The notes beneath the pieces were generated by a model that was given only the letters and a program-made list of their open reading frames with translations, had not been told where the DNA came from and did not search any database. Source: Candidatus Rokuibacteriota bacterium (GTDB taxonomy: Bacteria; Methylomirabilota; Methylomirabilia; Rokubacteriales; JACPHL01). Taken from it: DNA of 10,284 bases. The stretch lies in contig JACPHL010000295.1 in assembly GCA_016188625.1 (NCBI GenBank), positions 1 to 10,284 of the forward strand, in the 5' to 3' direction. Of the stretch, positions 1 through 6,859 are shown in pieces. Numbering within the stretch: position 1 is the first letter of the stretch; every line of letters begins with the position of its first letter. The translations under genes and the position numbers were made by a program.

Positions 1-183
1 GCCCTGCGCAAGATTCCGGGCAGCGACCGGCTGCTCCAGGGCGCCCGCGACCGCAACCCCAGCGGGCGCATCACCACGCCCGCGGACGTGGCGGAGGCGA
101 TCGCCACGCTGGCCGCCAGCGACTCCGGCTGGCTGACGGGCAACGTCATCGGCGTGGACGGCGGCGAGGACATCGTCGGTTAA
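1..183 (+). CDS. SDR family oxidoreductase, C-terminal fragment
   Basis: The window opens inside this gene; 60 codons and a TAA stop remain. The fragment has the usual tail of a classical short-chain dehydrogenase/reductase: a GRITTPADVAEAIATLAA segment (the 'GR.. pedvA.a..fLas' region after the active-site helix), then SGWLTGNVIGVDGG, the conserved 'G..i.vDGG' strand that closes the Rossmann-fold subunit and helps form the tetramer interface. Such enzymes are cytosolic NAD(P)-dependent oxidoreductases. The cofactor motif (TGxxxGxG) and the YxxxK catalytic pair lie outside the window, so substrate and cofactor cannot be read. It lies 24 nt before uppP on the same strand and in the same reading frame, so the two may be co-transcribed. 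Family assignment is firm, exact function unknown. Confidence 0.88.
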   Translation, partial: ALRKIPGSDRLLQGARDRNPSGRITTPADVAEAIATLAASDSGWLTGNVIGVDGGEDIVG

Positions 184-207
184 CGCCGTGCCCGCCCGCG
201 CCGGCCG

Positions 208-1017
208 GTGAGCGTCGCCCAGGCCCTCGTCCTCGGGATCGTCCAGGGGCTCACCGAGTTCCTCCCGATCTCCTCCTCGGGCCACCTCATCCTGGTCCCG
301 CGCGTGCTGGGCTGGCCGGACCAGGGCCTCGCCTTCGACGCCGTCATCCACCTCGGGAGCCTCCTGGCCCTCGTCCTCTATTTCCGGATCGAGCTCCTGG
401 GGGTCCTCCGCGGCTTCTTGATCCCGACCGACGCGGGCCGCCCCGGCCGCACCCTGGGGTGGTTCCTGATCCTGGGGACCCTCCCGGCGGCCCTCGTGGG
501 GTATCTCTACGCCAACCTCATCGAGGCGAGGTTCCGGGGCCCGGGGGTGGTGGCCCTCTCGCTGATCGTCTGGGCGCTGGTGATGTGGGTCGCGGATCGG
601 CAGGCCGAGCGACGCCCGCTGCCCGTCACCTCGGCGCTCGGGCTCACCTGGCCGTGGGTCCTCTTCGTCGGGTGCGCCCAGGCCATCGCCCTCATCCCGG
701 GCACCTCGCGCTCGGGGATCACGATCATCGCCGGGCTGGCGGCGGGGCTCACCCGCAAGGAGGCGGCGCGCTTCTCCTTCCTCCTGGGGGTCCCGGTCAC
801 ATTCGCGGCGGGGGCGGAGAAGGCCCTCGAGCTGGCGCGGGCCGGGGCCTGGGCGGCCGAGGGCGGGACCATCCTGGCCGCGCTCGTGGCGACGTGCCTG
901 GCGAGCCTCGCGGCGATCGCCTTCCTGGTCCGCTACCTCGAGCGCCGCCGGCTCACCCCGTTCGTCTACTACCGGCTGGTCCTGGGCGGGCTGATCCTGC
1001 TCCTGCTCTGGCGGTAG
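208..1017 (+). CDS. uppP: Undecaprenyl-diphosphatase UppP (BacA family)
   Basis: This integral membrane enzyme removes a phosphate from undecaprenyl diphosphate, recycling the lipid carrier of peptidoglycan and other envelope polymers; extra copies give bacitracin resistance in other bacteria. The 269-residue length is normal for the family. Both signature regions are present: QGLTEFLPISSSGHL at residues 13-27 (catalytic Glu17, Ser-rich loop, His26) and PGTSRSG at 164-170 with Arg168. Several hydrophobic helices span the rest, including about 41-60, 83-101, 113-127, 149-163, 221-240 and 256-268. The start is GTG at 208: the TAA of the upstream SDR gene is in the same frame at 181-183 and no start codon lies between. 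No clear Shine-Dalgarno precedes it, so translation may partly depend on the upstream gene. It converges on the minus-strand gene ending at 1033, with only 15 nt between and no obvious terminator. Confidence 0.96.
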   Translation: MSVAQALVLGIVQGLTEFLPISSSGHLILVPRVLGWPDQGLAFDAVIHLGSLLALVLYFRIELLGVLRGFLIPTDAGRPGRTLGWFLILGTLPAALVGYLYANLIEARFRGPGVVALSLIVWALVMWVADRQAERRPLPVTSALGLTWPWVLFVGCAQAIALIPGTSRSGITIIAGLAAGLTRKEAARFSFLLGVPVTFAAGAEKALELARAGAWAAEGGTILAALVATCLASLAAIAFLVRYLERRRLTPFVYYRLVLGGLILLLLWR

Positions 1018-1032
1018 TCGGTCGGCGCGGGC

Positions 1033-1392
1033 TCAGCACCCCTGCGGGACGGCCGCGAGCCGGCGCTCGACCTCGGCCAGCTCGCGCTCCCGGTCCTGGA
1101 TGAGCCGGTTCACCCGCTTGGCCGACTGGCCGATCCGCTCCATCTCCTCGGCGAGGTCCCAGAGGGTCGGGCTCGCGTCCGGATCGATCCGCTCGGTCCG
1201 GCCCTTGAGGGCGGCCGAGGTGTCGCGGAGGATGACAAGCTGGCGGTGGAGGGCGCTCGCCTGGAACCTGAGGTCCCGCAGCTCGCTCTGGTCGGCGCAG
1301 GGCTCGGCGCGGGCGGGAGGCGGGATCGCGCCGAAGAGGAAGACGAGGCAGAGGCCCGCGTGGACTGTCGTTCGCCAGGCCATCCCTGCCAT
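1033..1392 (-). CDS. Small secreted helical protein, function unknown
   Basis: I do not recognise a family. The 119-residue product starts with a probable Sec signal peptide: a charged/polar N-terminus, the hydrophobic stretch LCLVFLFGAI, then PPPARA, giving likely cleavage after ARA (residue 29) and a mature protein beginning EPCADQ. The mature part is almost all predicted helix with heptad-like hydrophobics (about 36-62 and 79-113), split by a PDASPT turn at about 71-76, so it may form a helical hairpin or coiled coil in the periplasm. Only two cysteines remain after cleavage, Cys32 and the last residue Cys119. The cysteine inside the signal is not in a lipobox. A second ATG at 1383 (116 aa) is equally possible, with GGAG 9 nt before it. 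The gene follows the TPR gene by 5 nt, so co-translation is likely. The same frame stays open further upstream only as a shadow of the TPR gene. Confidence 0.66.
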   Translation of the reverse strand: MAGMAWRTTVHAGLCLVFLFGAIPPPARAEPCADQSELRDLRFQASALHRQLVILRDTSAALKGRTERIDPDASPTLWDLAEEMERIGQSAKRVNRLIQDRERELAEVERRLAAVPQGC

Positions 1393-1397
1393 CTCCG

Positions 1398-1718
1398 TCA
1401 GCCCTTCTCGAGCCGCTTGAGGAAGACCTCCATCTCCTTCCCGGTCTGGAGATCGCCGGTCTTCGGGGCGAGCGCGATCCCCTCGCGGTAGACGGCCTTG
1501 GCCTCCTCGCTCCGCCCGAGCCGCTCGAGGGCCCGGCCGAGCCCCCGGTAGGCCGCGGTGTAGTCGGGCTTCAACCGGAGGACCTCGCGGAACTCGGCGA
1601 CCGCCTCCTCCGCCCGGCCGGCCTCGAGGCAGGCGGTGGCGAGGCCGAAGCGCGCCACCGGGTCGTCCGGGTAGAGCTCCACGACCTCCCTGAACTGGGC
1701 GACCCGATCCTCGGCCAT
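1398..1718 (-). CDS. Small tetratricopeptide repeat protein
   Basis: This 106-residue protein is mostly TPR helices. A partial first unit (about 5-19) is followed by two full 34-residue repeats at about 20-53 and 54-87, with the standard pattern (A/G at positions 8 and 20, a closing 'P' as in EFREVLRLKPD and VYREGIALAPK). TPRs form a superhelical groove that binds peptides or partner proteins. There is no signal peptide or membrane segment, so it should be cytosolic, and no enzyme domain is present. I chose ATG 1718; a longer open frame reaching 1814 would have to read through two strong GC hairpins and encodes a low-complexity Pro/Arg stretch unlike any domain. No good Shine-Dalgarno is visible before 1718. 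The partner cannot be named; proximity to the DnaJ-like gene suggests, but does not prove, a protein-quality role. Confidence 0.85.
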   Translation of the reverse strand: MAEDRVAQFREVVELYPDDPVARFGLATACLEAGRAEEAVAEFREVLRLKPDYTAAYRGLGRALERLGRSEEAKAVYREGIALAPKTGDLQTGKEMEVFLKRLEKG

Positions 1719-1733
1719 CAGTGCTAGTGAACT

Positions 1734-1760
1734 CGGAGGGGGGCTGACGCCCCCCTTCCG
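1734..1760 (-). terminator. GC-rich hairpin downstream of the DnaJ-like gene
   Basis: GGGGGGC (1738-1744) pairs with GCCCCCC (1749-1755) around a 4-nt loop, and CGGA/TCCG extend the stem past a one-base bulge. It lies 111 nt after the DnaJ-like stop and 16 nt before the TPR start. There is no following T-run on the minus strand, so it is not a classical intrinsic terminator. It could be a weak terminator, an mRNA-stabilising stem, or a structure that hides the TPR start region. Confidence 0.35.
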
Positions 1761-1777
1761 AACCTCCCCCCCAGGTG

Positions 1778-1796
1778 GCGCGGGCCAAGCCCGCGC
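1778..1796 (-). terminator. Perfect 8-bp hairpin between DnaJ-like and TPR genes
   Basis: GCGCGGGC (1778-1785) and GCCCGCGC (1789-1796) are perfect inverted repeats separated by 3 nt. This is the second hairpin in the 152-nt gap between the DnaJ-like stop and the TPR start. No T-tract follows on either strand. With the neighbouring hairpin it may end or attenuate transcription from the peptidase/DnaJ-like genes; that role is inferred from position only. Confidence 0.35.
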
Positions 1797-1870
1797 TCGG
1801 AGCGGACCATCCATCCGTGTGCCGAGGGTCGAGGTCGCGCGGGCATCATCGGCCTGACCCGGACACGCTC

Positions 1871-2734
1871 CTAGTGCCGCGAGACGACCTTGAGGTAGAG
1901 GTCGCCGGGTTGGCCGTTGGCGCCGAGCTCGCCCTTGCCACGGAGCCTGAGGCGCGTCCCGGGCTCGAGGCCGGGAGGGATCCGGACCATCAGCGTCTCC
2001 TCGCCGCCGGCCCGCTGGATGGTGAGCTTGAAGCGCCCGCCCTCCCGCCGCTCTTCCTCGTTGAGGGCGACATCGTAGGTGAGATCCCCGCGCCGCTCGG
2101 CGGACGGGAGCGCGAGGAGCTTCCGGATCGCGCGCGCCGGGGCGGTGAGGACCCCCTTCAGCTCCCCGGCGAGCCAGCCGAGGAAGCCGGCGATGGAGGG
2201 GACAACGTCGCCCCGCGCCTGGGCGCCGCGGTCGAGGTGGGAGGGCTCGCGGACGCGCTCGAAGGGCGGCTGTCCGAAGGTCCGGACCCGGCGAACGCCG
2301 AAGGGGCCGAAGACGACCACCCCGCCCCAGAAGACCCCGCGGCCACCGAAGAAGACGTCGCGGACGAAGGCCTCGTTGAAGCGGAAGCCCAGGCGCTCGA
2401 AGTCGCGCGCCAGCTCCTCGAAGATCGAGGCCGTGCGCGGGTTGGTGAAGAGGTCGCGAAAGAGGTCCTCCTCGCTCCAGCGGGGCTCGGACGGCTCGCC
2501 CCGGACCCGGGCCTGCCGCTGGGCGTCGTACTGGCGGCGCTTGGCCGGGTCCATCAGGACCGCGTACGCCTCGCTGATCTCCTTGAAGCGCTCCTCGGCC
2601 TGGCGGTTGCCGGGGTTCCGGTCCGGGTGGTACTGGAGGGCGAGACGACGGTAGGCCCGCTTGATCTCCTCCTCGCCGGCGTCAGGCCGGACCCCGAGCA
2701 CCTCGTAGAGGTCCTTGGTCCACGCCCGCGGCAT
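1871..2734 (-). CDS. DnaJ-like J-domain protein, no zinc finger, single C-terminal domain
   Basis: An Hsp40-type cochaperone that should stimulate the ATPase of a DnaK/Hsp70 partner in the cytosol. The J-domain fills residues 7-72: DLYEVLGV start, helix II with [15 protein letters not shown] (HPD at 36-38), and the helix IV end RRQYD. A Gly/Phe-rich segment with unusual aromatic and valine runs follows (about 119-156). There are no CxxCxGxG zinc-finger repeats. The C-terminus (about 217-285) resembles one DnaJ/CbpA substrate-binding domain: [13 protein letters not shown], then [20 protein letters not shown] and QPGDLYLKV. At 287 aa it is shorter than CbpA-type proteins because the second C-terminal domain is missing. 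ATG 2734 lies 3 nt after the peptidase stop, with GGTGGAG 6 nt before it, so the genes are coupled. Not the housekeeping dnaJ; a client-specific class II/III J-protein is likely. Confidence 0.9.
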   Translation of the reverse strand: MPRAWTKDLYEVLGVRPDAGEEEIKRAYRRLALQYHPDRNPGNRQAEERFKEISEAYAVLMDPAKRRQYDAQRQARVRGEPSEPRWSEEDLFRDLFTNPRTASIFEELARDFERLGFRFNEAFVRDVFFGGRGVFWGGVVVFGPFGVRRVRTFGQPPFERVREPSHLDRGAQARGDVVPSIAGFLGWLAGELKGVLTAPARAIRKLLALPSAERRGDLTYDVALNEEERREGGRFKLTIQRAGGEETLMVRIPPGLEPGTRLRLRGKGELGANGQPGDLYLKVVSRH

Positions 2735-2737
2735 CGT

Positions 2738-3892
2738 CTACTCCACCTCGCCCGAGGCGTTCAGCCGGACGACCTCGAGGACCAGCTCGGTGGTCCGGTA
2801 GAGGTCGCGGAGGTCGAGCCACTCCTTGACCGTGTGGATCTCGCGCATCCCGGTCCCGAGGTTGGCGACCTGAAGGCCGCGGCCGTTCAGGACGTTGGCA
2901 TCGCACCCGCCGCCGGTCGGCCGCGTGAGGAGGTTGCGGCCGAGGTTCCGCGAGGCCCGGGCGACCAGGCGGACGATGCGGGCGTCCGGGGAAAGGGCCA
3001 TCGGGTCGAAGTCGCGCTGGACCTCCACCTCCACGCGCGCCTCGTACTCCTGGCCGTCCACGGTGAGCCGGTGGCGGCGCGCCGCCTCGAGGAAGCAGGC
3101 CCGCATGTGCTCGGTCTGGGCCTCGAGCTTGGCCACGTCGCGGCTCCGCGCCTCGCCCCGGATCAGGACCGCGGGCGGGACGATGTTGGTGGCGAGCCCG
3201 CCCTGGATGATGCCGAGGTTGGCGGTGGTCTCCGCGTCGATCCGGCCCAGGCGCATCCCGGCGATCGCCTCGGCCGCGACCTTGATGGCGCTGATCCCCT
3301 GCTCCGGCACGACGCCGGCGTGGGCCTCCTTGCCGTGGACCCGGACCTCCAGGCGGTTCGCGGCCGGGGCATGGGTGATCAGCTCGTCCACGCCGTCCGA
3401 GTCGAGGACCAGGCCGGTCCGGGCGCGGAGGCGGCCGACGTCGAGGTGCTTGGCGCCGAGGAGGCCGACCTCCTCGCAGATGGTGAAGACCGCCTCGATG
3501 TCGCCGTGGGGGACCCCCCGCTCCCTGAGGGTCCGAACGGCCTCGACGATGATGGCGCAGCCGGACTTGTCGTCGCCGCCGAGGACGGTGGACCCGTCGG
3601 TCCGGACGATGTCGCCCTCGACGATCGGCTTGACGTTCTCGCCGGGGACCACGGTGTCCATGTGGGCCGAGAGGAGGAGCGGCAGGGCACCGGGGACCGT
3701 CCCCCTGATCCGGGCGATGACGTTCCCGACGTCGCCGCCGACCCTCTCGCCGGCCCCGTCGATCTCGACCTCGGCCCCCAGGGCTTCCAGCTCGGCGGCC
3801 AGGCGGAGGGCTACCTCCCGCTCCCGCCGGGAGACGCTCGAGATCCCCACCAGCTCCAGCAACAGCCCCTTCAGCCGCCCCTGGTTAATCAC
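2738..3892 (-). CDS. M20-family metallopeptidase, peptidase T-like
   Basis: A cytosolic, dinuclear zinc exopeptidase of clan MH, closest by eye to peptidase T-like proteins that trim tripeptides. At 384 aa the length is typical. Zinc and catalytic residues follow the M20 order: AHMDTV (His77, Asp79), GGDDKSG (bridging Asp at 107/108), the CEEVG pair Glu140-Glu141 (catalytic base and ligand), LDSDG (Asp164/166), and a late His353 in REIHTVKEW. The lid/dimerisation domain lies about 180-295 with HGKEAHAG, the usual 'HAG' loop. The start is GTG at 3892 with GAGG 7 nt before it. The DnaJ-like gene begins 3 nt after the stop. All expected ligands are present, so it should be active. The substrate (tripeptides, other N-acyl amino acids or peptides) is inferred from family only; carboxypeptidase- or deacetylase-type activity is the main alternative. 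Confidence 0.92.
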   Translation of the reverse strand: MINQGRLKGLLLELVGISSVSRREREVALRLAAELEALGAEVEIDGAGERVGGDVGNVIARIRGTVPGALPLLLSAHMDTVVPGENVKPIVEGDIVRTDGSTVLGGDDKSGCAIIVEAVRTLRERGVPHGDIEAVFTICEEVGLLGAKHLDVGRLRARTGLVLDSDGVDELITHAPAANRLEVRVHGKEAHAGVVPEQGISAIKVAAEAIAGMRLGRIDAETTANLGIIQGGLATNIVPPAVLIRGEARSRDVAKLEAQTEHMRACFLEAARRHRLTVDGQEYEARVEVEVQRDFDPMALSPDARIVRLVARASRNLGRNLLTRPTGGGCDANVLNGRGLQVANLGTGMREIHTVKEWLDLRDLYRTTELVLEVVRLNASGEVE

Positions 3893-3942
3893 CCTGTAAC
3901 CTCAAAATAGCCCCATTCGCCTTGGGCGATCCGGGTGACGCG

Positions 3943-3969
3943 ATTCTATCTTAACCTGAGCCTTCTCAA
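3943..3969 (-). promoter_or_regulatory. Possible sigma70 promoter for the M20 peptidase operon
   Basis: On the minus strand TTGAGA (3969-3964) and TAGAAT (3948-3943) each match the consensus -35 and -10 at five of six bases. The 15-nt spacer is shorter than ideal. It sits in the least GC-rich part of the gap, about 50 nt before the GTG at 3892. A separate promoter would make peptidase, DnaJ-like and TPR genes partly independent of the tldD group. Confidence 0.35.
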
Positions 3970-4001
3970 GCCACCAAGCCCGTAAGTCCGACGGGCGGCT
4001 T
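3968..4001 (-). terminator. Bulged hairpin after the alpha/beta hydrolase gene
   Basis: GCCCGT (3978-3983) pairs with ACGGGC (3991-3996) around a 7-nt loop, and AAGCC (3968-3972) pairs with GGCTT (3997-4001) across a 5-nt bulge. It begins 30 nt after the hydrolase stop and overlaps the possible -35 box of the peptidase operon. No T-run follows, so termination is uncertain. It could instead be an operator or a leader structure. Confidence 0.35.
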
Positions 4002-4030
4002 CAACCACCAGGGTTACGGATGATCCTTGC

Positions 4031-4738
4031 CTAAAGGTGGGGGAGGAGCCAGGAGAGGGAGGCGTGGATGGCGCGGCGGCGGTGGGCGGGGTCGGTGAGG
4101 CGGTGGGCGGCGCCCTCGAGCATGAGGATCGACTTCGGCTCGGCCGAGCGCTCATAGAGGAGCCGGCCGTGCTCCGGCGGGACCACCTCGTCCTCGGTCC
4201 CCTGGATCACCAGGGCCCGCCCGACCCCAGCCGCCGCATCAAGCAGGTCCCCCTGCTCCAGCTCCTCGCGGAACGGCACTCCCAGACCCTCCAGGTCGGC
4301 CTCGCGGCCGGAGCCCCCCATCCCGCGAAGCGTCGCCGGCGTGTTCCAGGTCACGACGCCCCGGATCGACGGATCGGCCGCGGCGACGTGCAGGGCCACG
4401 AAGCCGCCCATGCTGGAGCCGACGAGGGCGAGCCGGCCGTCCAGGTCCTGGTGGCCGCGCAGGAAGGCGATCACCGCTCGAAGGTCGGCGATCCGGACGG
4501 CGACGGTGGAGTCGGCGTAGCGCCCGCCGCTCTCCCCGCACCCCCGGAAGTCGAACCGGCAGCAGGCGAGCCCGGCCTCGAGGGCGGCCTCGGTCAGGAG
4601 CAGGTACTTCTCGGAGTCCTTCGAGGCGGCCAGGCCGTGGCAGGCGATGACGCAGGGGCCGCGCCCCTTATCCGGCAGGGTCAGGACCGCGGCCAGCTTC
4701 TCCCCGCCCGAGGGGATCCAGTGCCGCTCCTCCCTCAT
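4031..4738 (-). CDS. Alpha/beta-fold hydrolase (serine esterase/peptidase-like)
   Basis: A 235-residue single-domain hydrolase, probably cytosolic, without a signal peptide. Motifs occur in fold order: the oxyanion-hole loop CHGLAASK (33-40), RFDFRGCGESGG (61-72), the nucleophile elbow GSSMGG with Ser109, the acid-bearing QGTEDEVVPPEH with Asp183, and AHRLTDP with catalytic His212. The triad is complete, so it should be active. The closest types are S33-like serine hydrolases and feruloyl/cinnamoyl-esterase-like proteins; the substrate is unknown. ATG 4738 overlaps the tatD-family stop as ATGA and no clear Shine-Dalgarno precedes it, so translation probably depends on ribosomes finishing the upstream gene. 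An open frame extends to 4891, but that part is antisense-like shadow over the tatD-family gene and lacks any domain. Confidence 0.9.
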   Translation of the reverse strand: MREERHWIPSGGEKLAAVLTLPDKGRGPCVIACHGLAASKDSEKYLLLTEAALEAGLACCRFDFRGCGESGGRYADSTVAVRIADLRAVIAFLRGHQDLDGRLALVGSSMGGFVALHVAAADPSIRGVVTWNTPATLRGMGGSGREADLEGLGVPFREELEQGDLLDAAAGVGRALVIQGTEDEVVPPEHGRLLYERSAEPKSILMLEGAAHRLTDPAHRRRAIHASLSWLLPHL

Positions 4739-5514
4739 GGCGTGACCCCGAAGCAGCGCCGCGAGTTCACCAGGAGCTGCTCGGCTACCTCGGGGACCGG
4801 CAGCCCTTTCACCTCGGCGACCGCCTCCGCCACCCGCGCGACCATCCCGGGCTCCCCCGCCCGCCCCTCGAACTCGCCGCCGAAGGCCCACGGCCCGTCC
4901 GACTCCGCGACGAGCTGCTCCAGAGGCACCTCCCGGGCCAGCTCCCGGTCGCGCTCCCGGTAGGCCGCCTCGGGGGTCAGGGAGACGAAGTAGCCGCGGC
5001 CGACGATCCGGCGGGTCACCTCCGGCGGGCCCTTGTGCCAGTGGAAGACCGCGCGCTCGACGCCGACCGCCTCCAGGAGCTCCAGGGCCTCCTCGGCCGC
5101 GCCGTGGGGGGCGTGGAGCGAGACCGCGAGGTCGAGCCGCCGGGCCAGCTCCAGCAGCCGCCGAAGCCGGGCCTTCGCCGCACGCATGAGATCCCTCGCG
5201 TCCGCTCGCCCCTCGAGCCGGTACCAGGGGAGCCCCACCTCCCCGACGGCGATCAGGTCCTGGCGGAACCCCAGGATCTGGGCCTCCACCGCCTCGAAGG
5301 CCGCCTCGCCGAGATCGAGCCGCTCCGGGTGGAGGCCGAGGGCCGCCCAGACCTCGCCAGGATGCCGGGCGGCGAGCGCCAGGACGGCCAGGTTGGAGGC
5401 TGGGTCGCTCCCGACGGCCACGACCCCCAGGACCCCGAGCGAGCGGGCGCGGTCGAGGACGGCGCGGGGGTCGGGAAAGGCGGGGCCGGCGAGGTGGCAG
5501 TGGGTGTCGATCAC
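4735..5514 (-). CDS. TatD-family metal-dependent hydrolase (divergent)
   Basis: A TIM-barrel amidohydrolase-superfamily enzyme of 259 aa, the normal TatD length. Known members are Mg-dependent DNases/3'-5' exonucleases, unrelated to Tat export despite the name. Metal ligands can be placed: HCH at residues 5-7 in MIDTHCHL, Glu92 in GEVGLPWYR, His134 in SLHAPHG, His158/His160 in FHWHKGP, and Asp206 in AESDGPW. Three sites differ from the common form: GLP in place of GLD, FHWHKG in place of HCFSG, and ESDGPW in place of ETDSP. It therefore belongs to a side branch whose substrate may not be DNA. The start is GTG 5514, 8 nt after the tldE stop, with GAGGG running out of that stop codon as ribosome site. 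It overlaps the next gene by 4 nt. Confidence 0.88.
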   Translation of the reverse strand: MIDTHCHLAGPAFPDPRAVLDRARSLGVLGVVAVGSDPASNLAVLALAARHPGEVWAALGLHPERLDLGEAAFEAVEAQILGFRQDLIAVGEVGLPWYRLEGRADARDLMRAAKARLRRLLELARRLDLAVSLHAPHGAAEEALELLEAVGVERAVFHWHKGPPEVTRRIVGRGYFVSLTPEAAYRERDRELAREVPLEQLVAESDGPWAFGGEFEGRAGEPGMVARVAEAVAEVKGLPVPEVAEQLLVNSRRCFGVTP

Positions 5515-5522
5515 CCCCGCCC

Positions 5523-6851
5523 TCAGTGGCCGGCGACGGTCATCCGGGCGATCTTCAGGGTCGGCGCCGCGCTCTGGTCGCGGAAGGTGAGGTCGTTCCC
5601 CACCAGCTCCACGTCCTGGAGCATCTTGAGGAGGTTGCCGGCGATGGTGATCTCCTCGACCGGGTAGGCCAGCTCCCCGTTCTCGATCCAGAGCCCCACC
5701 GCCCCCCGCGAGTAGTCGCCGGTCACGAAGTTCACCCCGAAGCCGATCAGCTCCGTCACGTAGAGCCCCCGGTCCACCGAGGCGATGATCTCCTCGGGCG
5801 AGTGCGGGCCCGGGACGAGGTAGAGGTTGGTGTGCCCGACGCCCACCCCGCCGCCCGGCTCGCGCATGGCGTGGCCGGTCGCGGCGAGCCCGAGCTTCCG
5901 GGCGCTGTAGGTGTCGAGGAGGTAGCTCGCGAGCACCCCGCGATCCACCAGGACGACCCTGCGGCTCGCCACCCCCTCCCCGTCGAAGGGGCGCGAGCCG
6001 AGGCCGTTCGGCATGAGGGCGTCGTCGATGATGGTGACCGCGGGCGTGGCGATCCGCTCCCCGAGCTTCCCCACGAGGAACGAGGCGCCGCGGTAGAGGC
6101 TCGGGCCCGTGGCCGCGATCGTCAGGGTCCGGACCAGGCTCGCGGCGGTCTCCGGGTCGAAGACGACCGGCACCTCCTGGGTCTCGAGCTTCCGGGCCCC
6201 GAGGCGGCGGAGGGCGCGGCGGGCCGCGATTTCCCCCACCAGCTCGGGCGGCTCGAGGCCGGCGAGCGTGCGGGCCCCCGTGTACCAGTAGTCACGCTGC
6301 ATCTCGCCGTCCTGGACCGCGACCGGCGTCACCGAGAACGCGAAGATCGAGGCCTCGAACCCCCCCGCAAACCCCGCGCTCGAGGCGTAGGCGACACAGG
6401 CCCGGCGGTCCCAGAACTCGGCCCCCTCGGAGGTGGTCACCCGGGGGCCGAAGCCGAGCGCGGCCGCCTCGGCCCGGCGGGCCACGGCGATCTTCTCCTC
6501 GAGGGGGGGGGCGTGCCCCTCGGCATCCAGGAGGTCGAGGTCGGGGATCGCGCGGGCCAGGGCCTCGGGGGCGGGGAGCCCGGAGTGCTCGTCGCGCCGG
6601 GCGACGGCGGCGAGGGCGAGCGTCTCGTCCACGAGGCGCTCGAGCGCCGCAGGGGAGAGGTCCGAGGTCGTGGCCGAGGCCGAGCCGGTCTCGGTGAAGA
6701 TCCGGAGCGAGCAGTGCCGCTCGCGAGCGTGGCGGAGCGACTCGACCTGGCCGAGGCGGACCTGGAGGGTCAGCTCCTCCTCCTCGACCAGGAAGGCGTC
6801 CGCCTCAACGGCCCCCCGCCGGCGCGCCGAGGCCAGCAGCCGCTCGAGCAC
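5523..6851 (-). CDS. pmbA: TldE/PmbA-type subunit of the TldD/TldE metalloprotease
   Basis: The non-catalytic partner of TldD. In E. coli the TldD-TldE heterodimer degrades unfolded peptides, trims the leader of microcin B17 and degrades the antitoxin CcdA. The 442-residue product has the family's N-terminal domain (about 1-190) and the conserved C-terminal block with PFDGEGV, LLDTYSARKLGLAATGHA and GLYVTELIG. It lacks the HExxxH zinc motif; the aligned part reads SLVRTLTIAATG (about 229-240), as expected for TldE rather than TldD. I place the start at GTG 6851: it lies 8 nt after the tldD stop with GAGGG at good spacing, and the open frame further upstream is only shadow of tldD. A run of nine C on the coding strand (+ strand G9, 6503-6511) encodes residues 114-117 and leaves the frame intact. 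Confidence 0.93.
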   Translation of the reverse strand: MLERLLASARRRGAVEADAFLVEEEELTLQVRLGQVESLRHARERHCSLRIFTETGSASATTSDLSPAALERLVDETLALAAVARRDEHSGLPAPEALARAIPDLDLLDAEGHAPPLEEKIAVARRAEAAALGFGPRVTTSEGAEFWDRRACVAYASSAGFAGGFEASIFAFSVTPVAVQDGEMQRDYWYTGARTLAGLEPPELVGEIAARRALRRLGARKLETQEVPVVFDPETAASLVRTLTIAATGPSLYRGASFLVGKLGERIATPAVTIIDDALMPNGLGSRPFDGEGVASRRVVLVDRGVLASYLLDTYSARKLGLAATGHAMREPGGGVGVGHTNLYLVPGPHSPEEIIASVDRGLYVTELIGFGVNFVTGDYSRGAVGLWIENGELAYPVEEITIAGNLLKMLQDVELVGNDLTFRDQSAAPTLKIARMTVAGH

Positions 6852-6859
6852 GGGGGCCC

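Noticed and set aside
1775-3910. A 711-codon plus-strand open frame
   Set aside because: It lies antisense to the DnaJ-like and M20 peptidase genes, which have clear motifs. Its composition (Asp, Leu, Gly, Pro, Ala, Val) is typical of antisense frames in GC-rich DNA.
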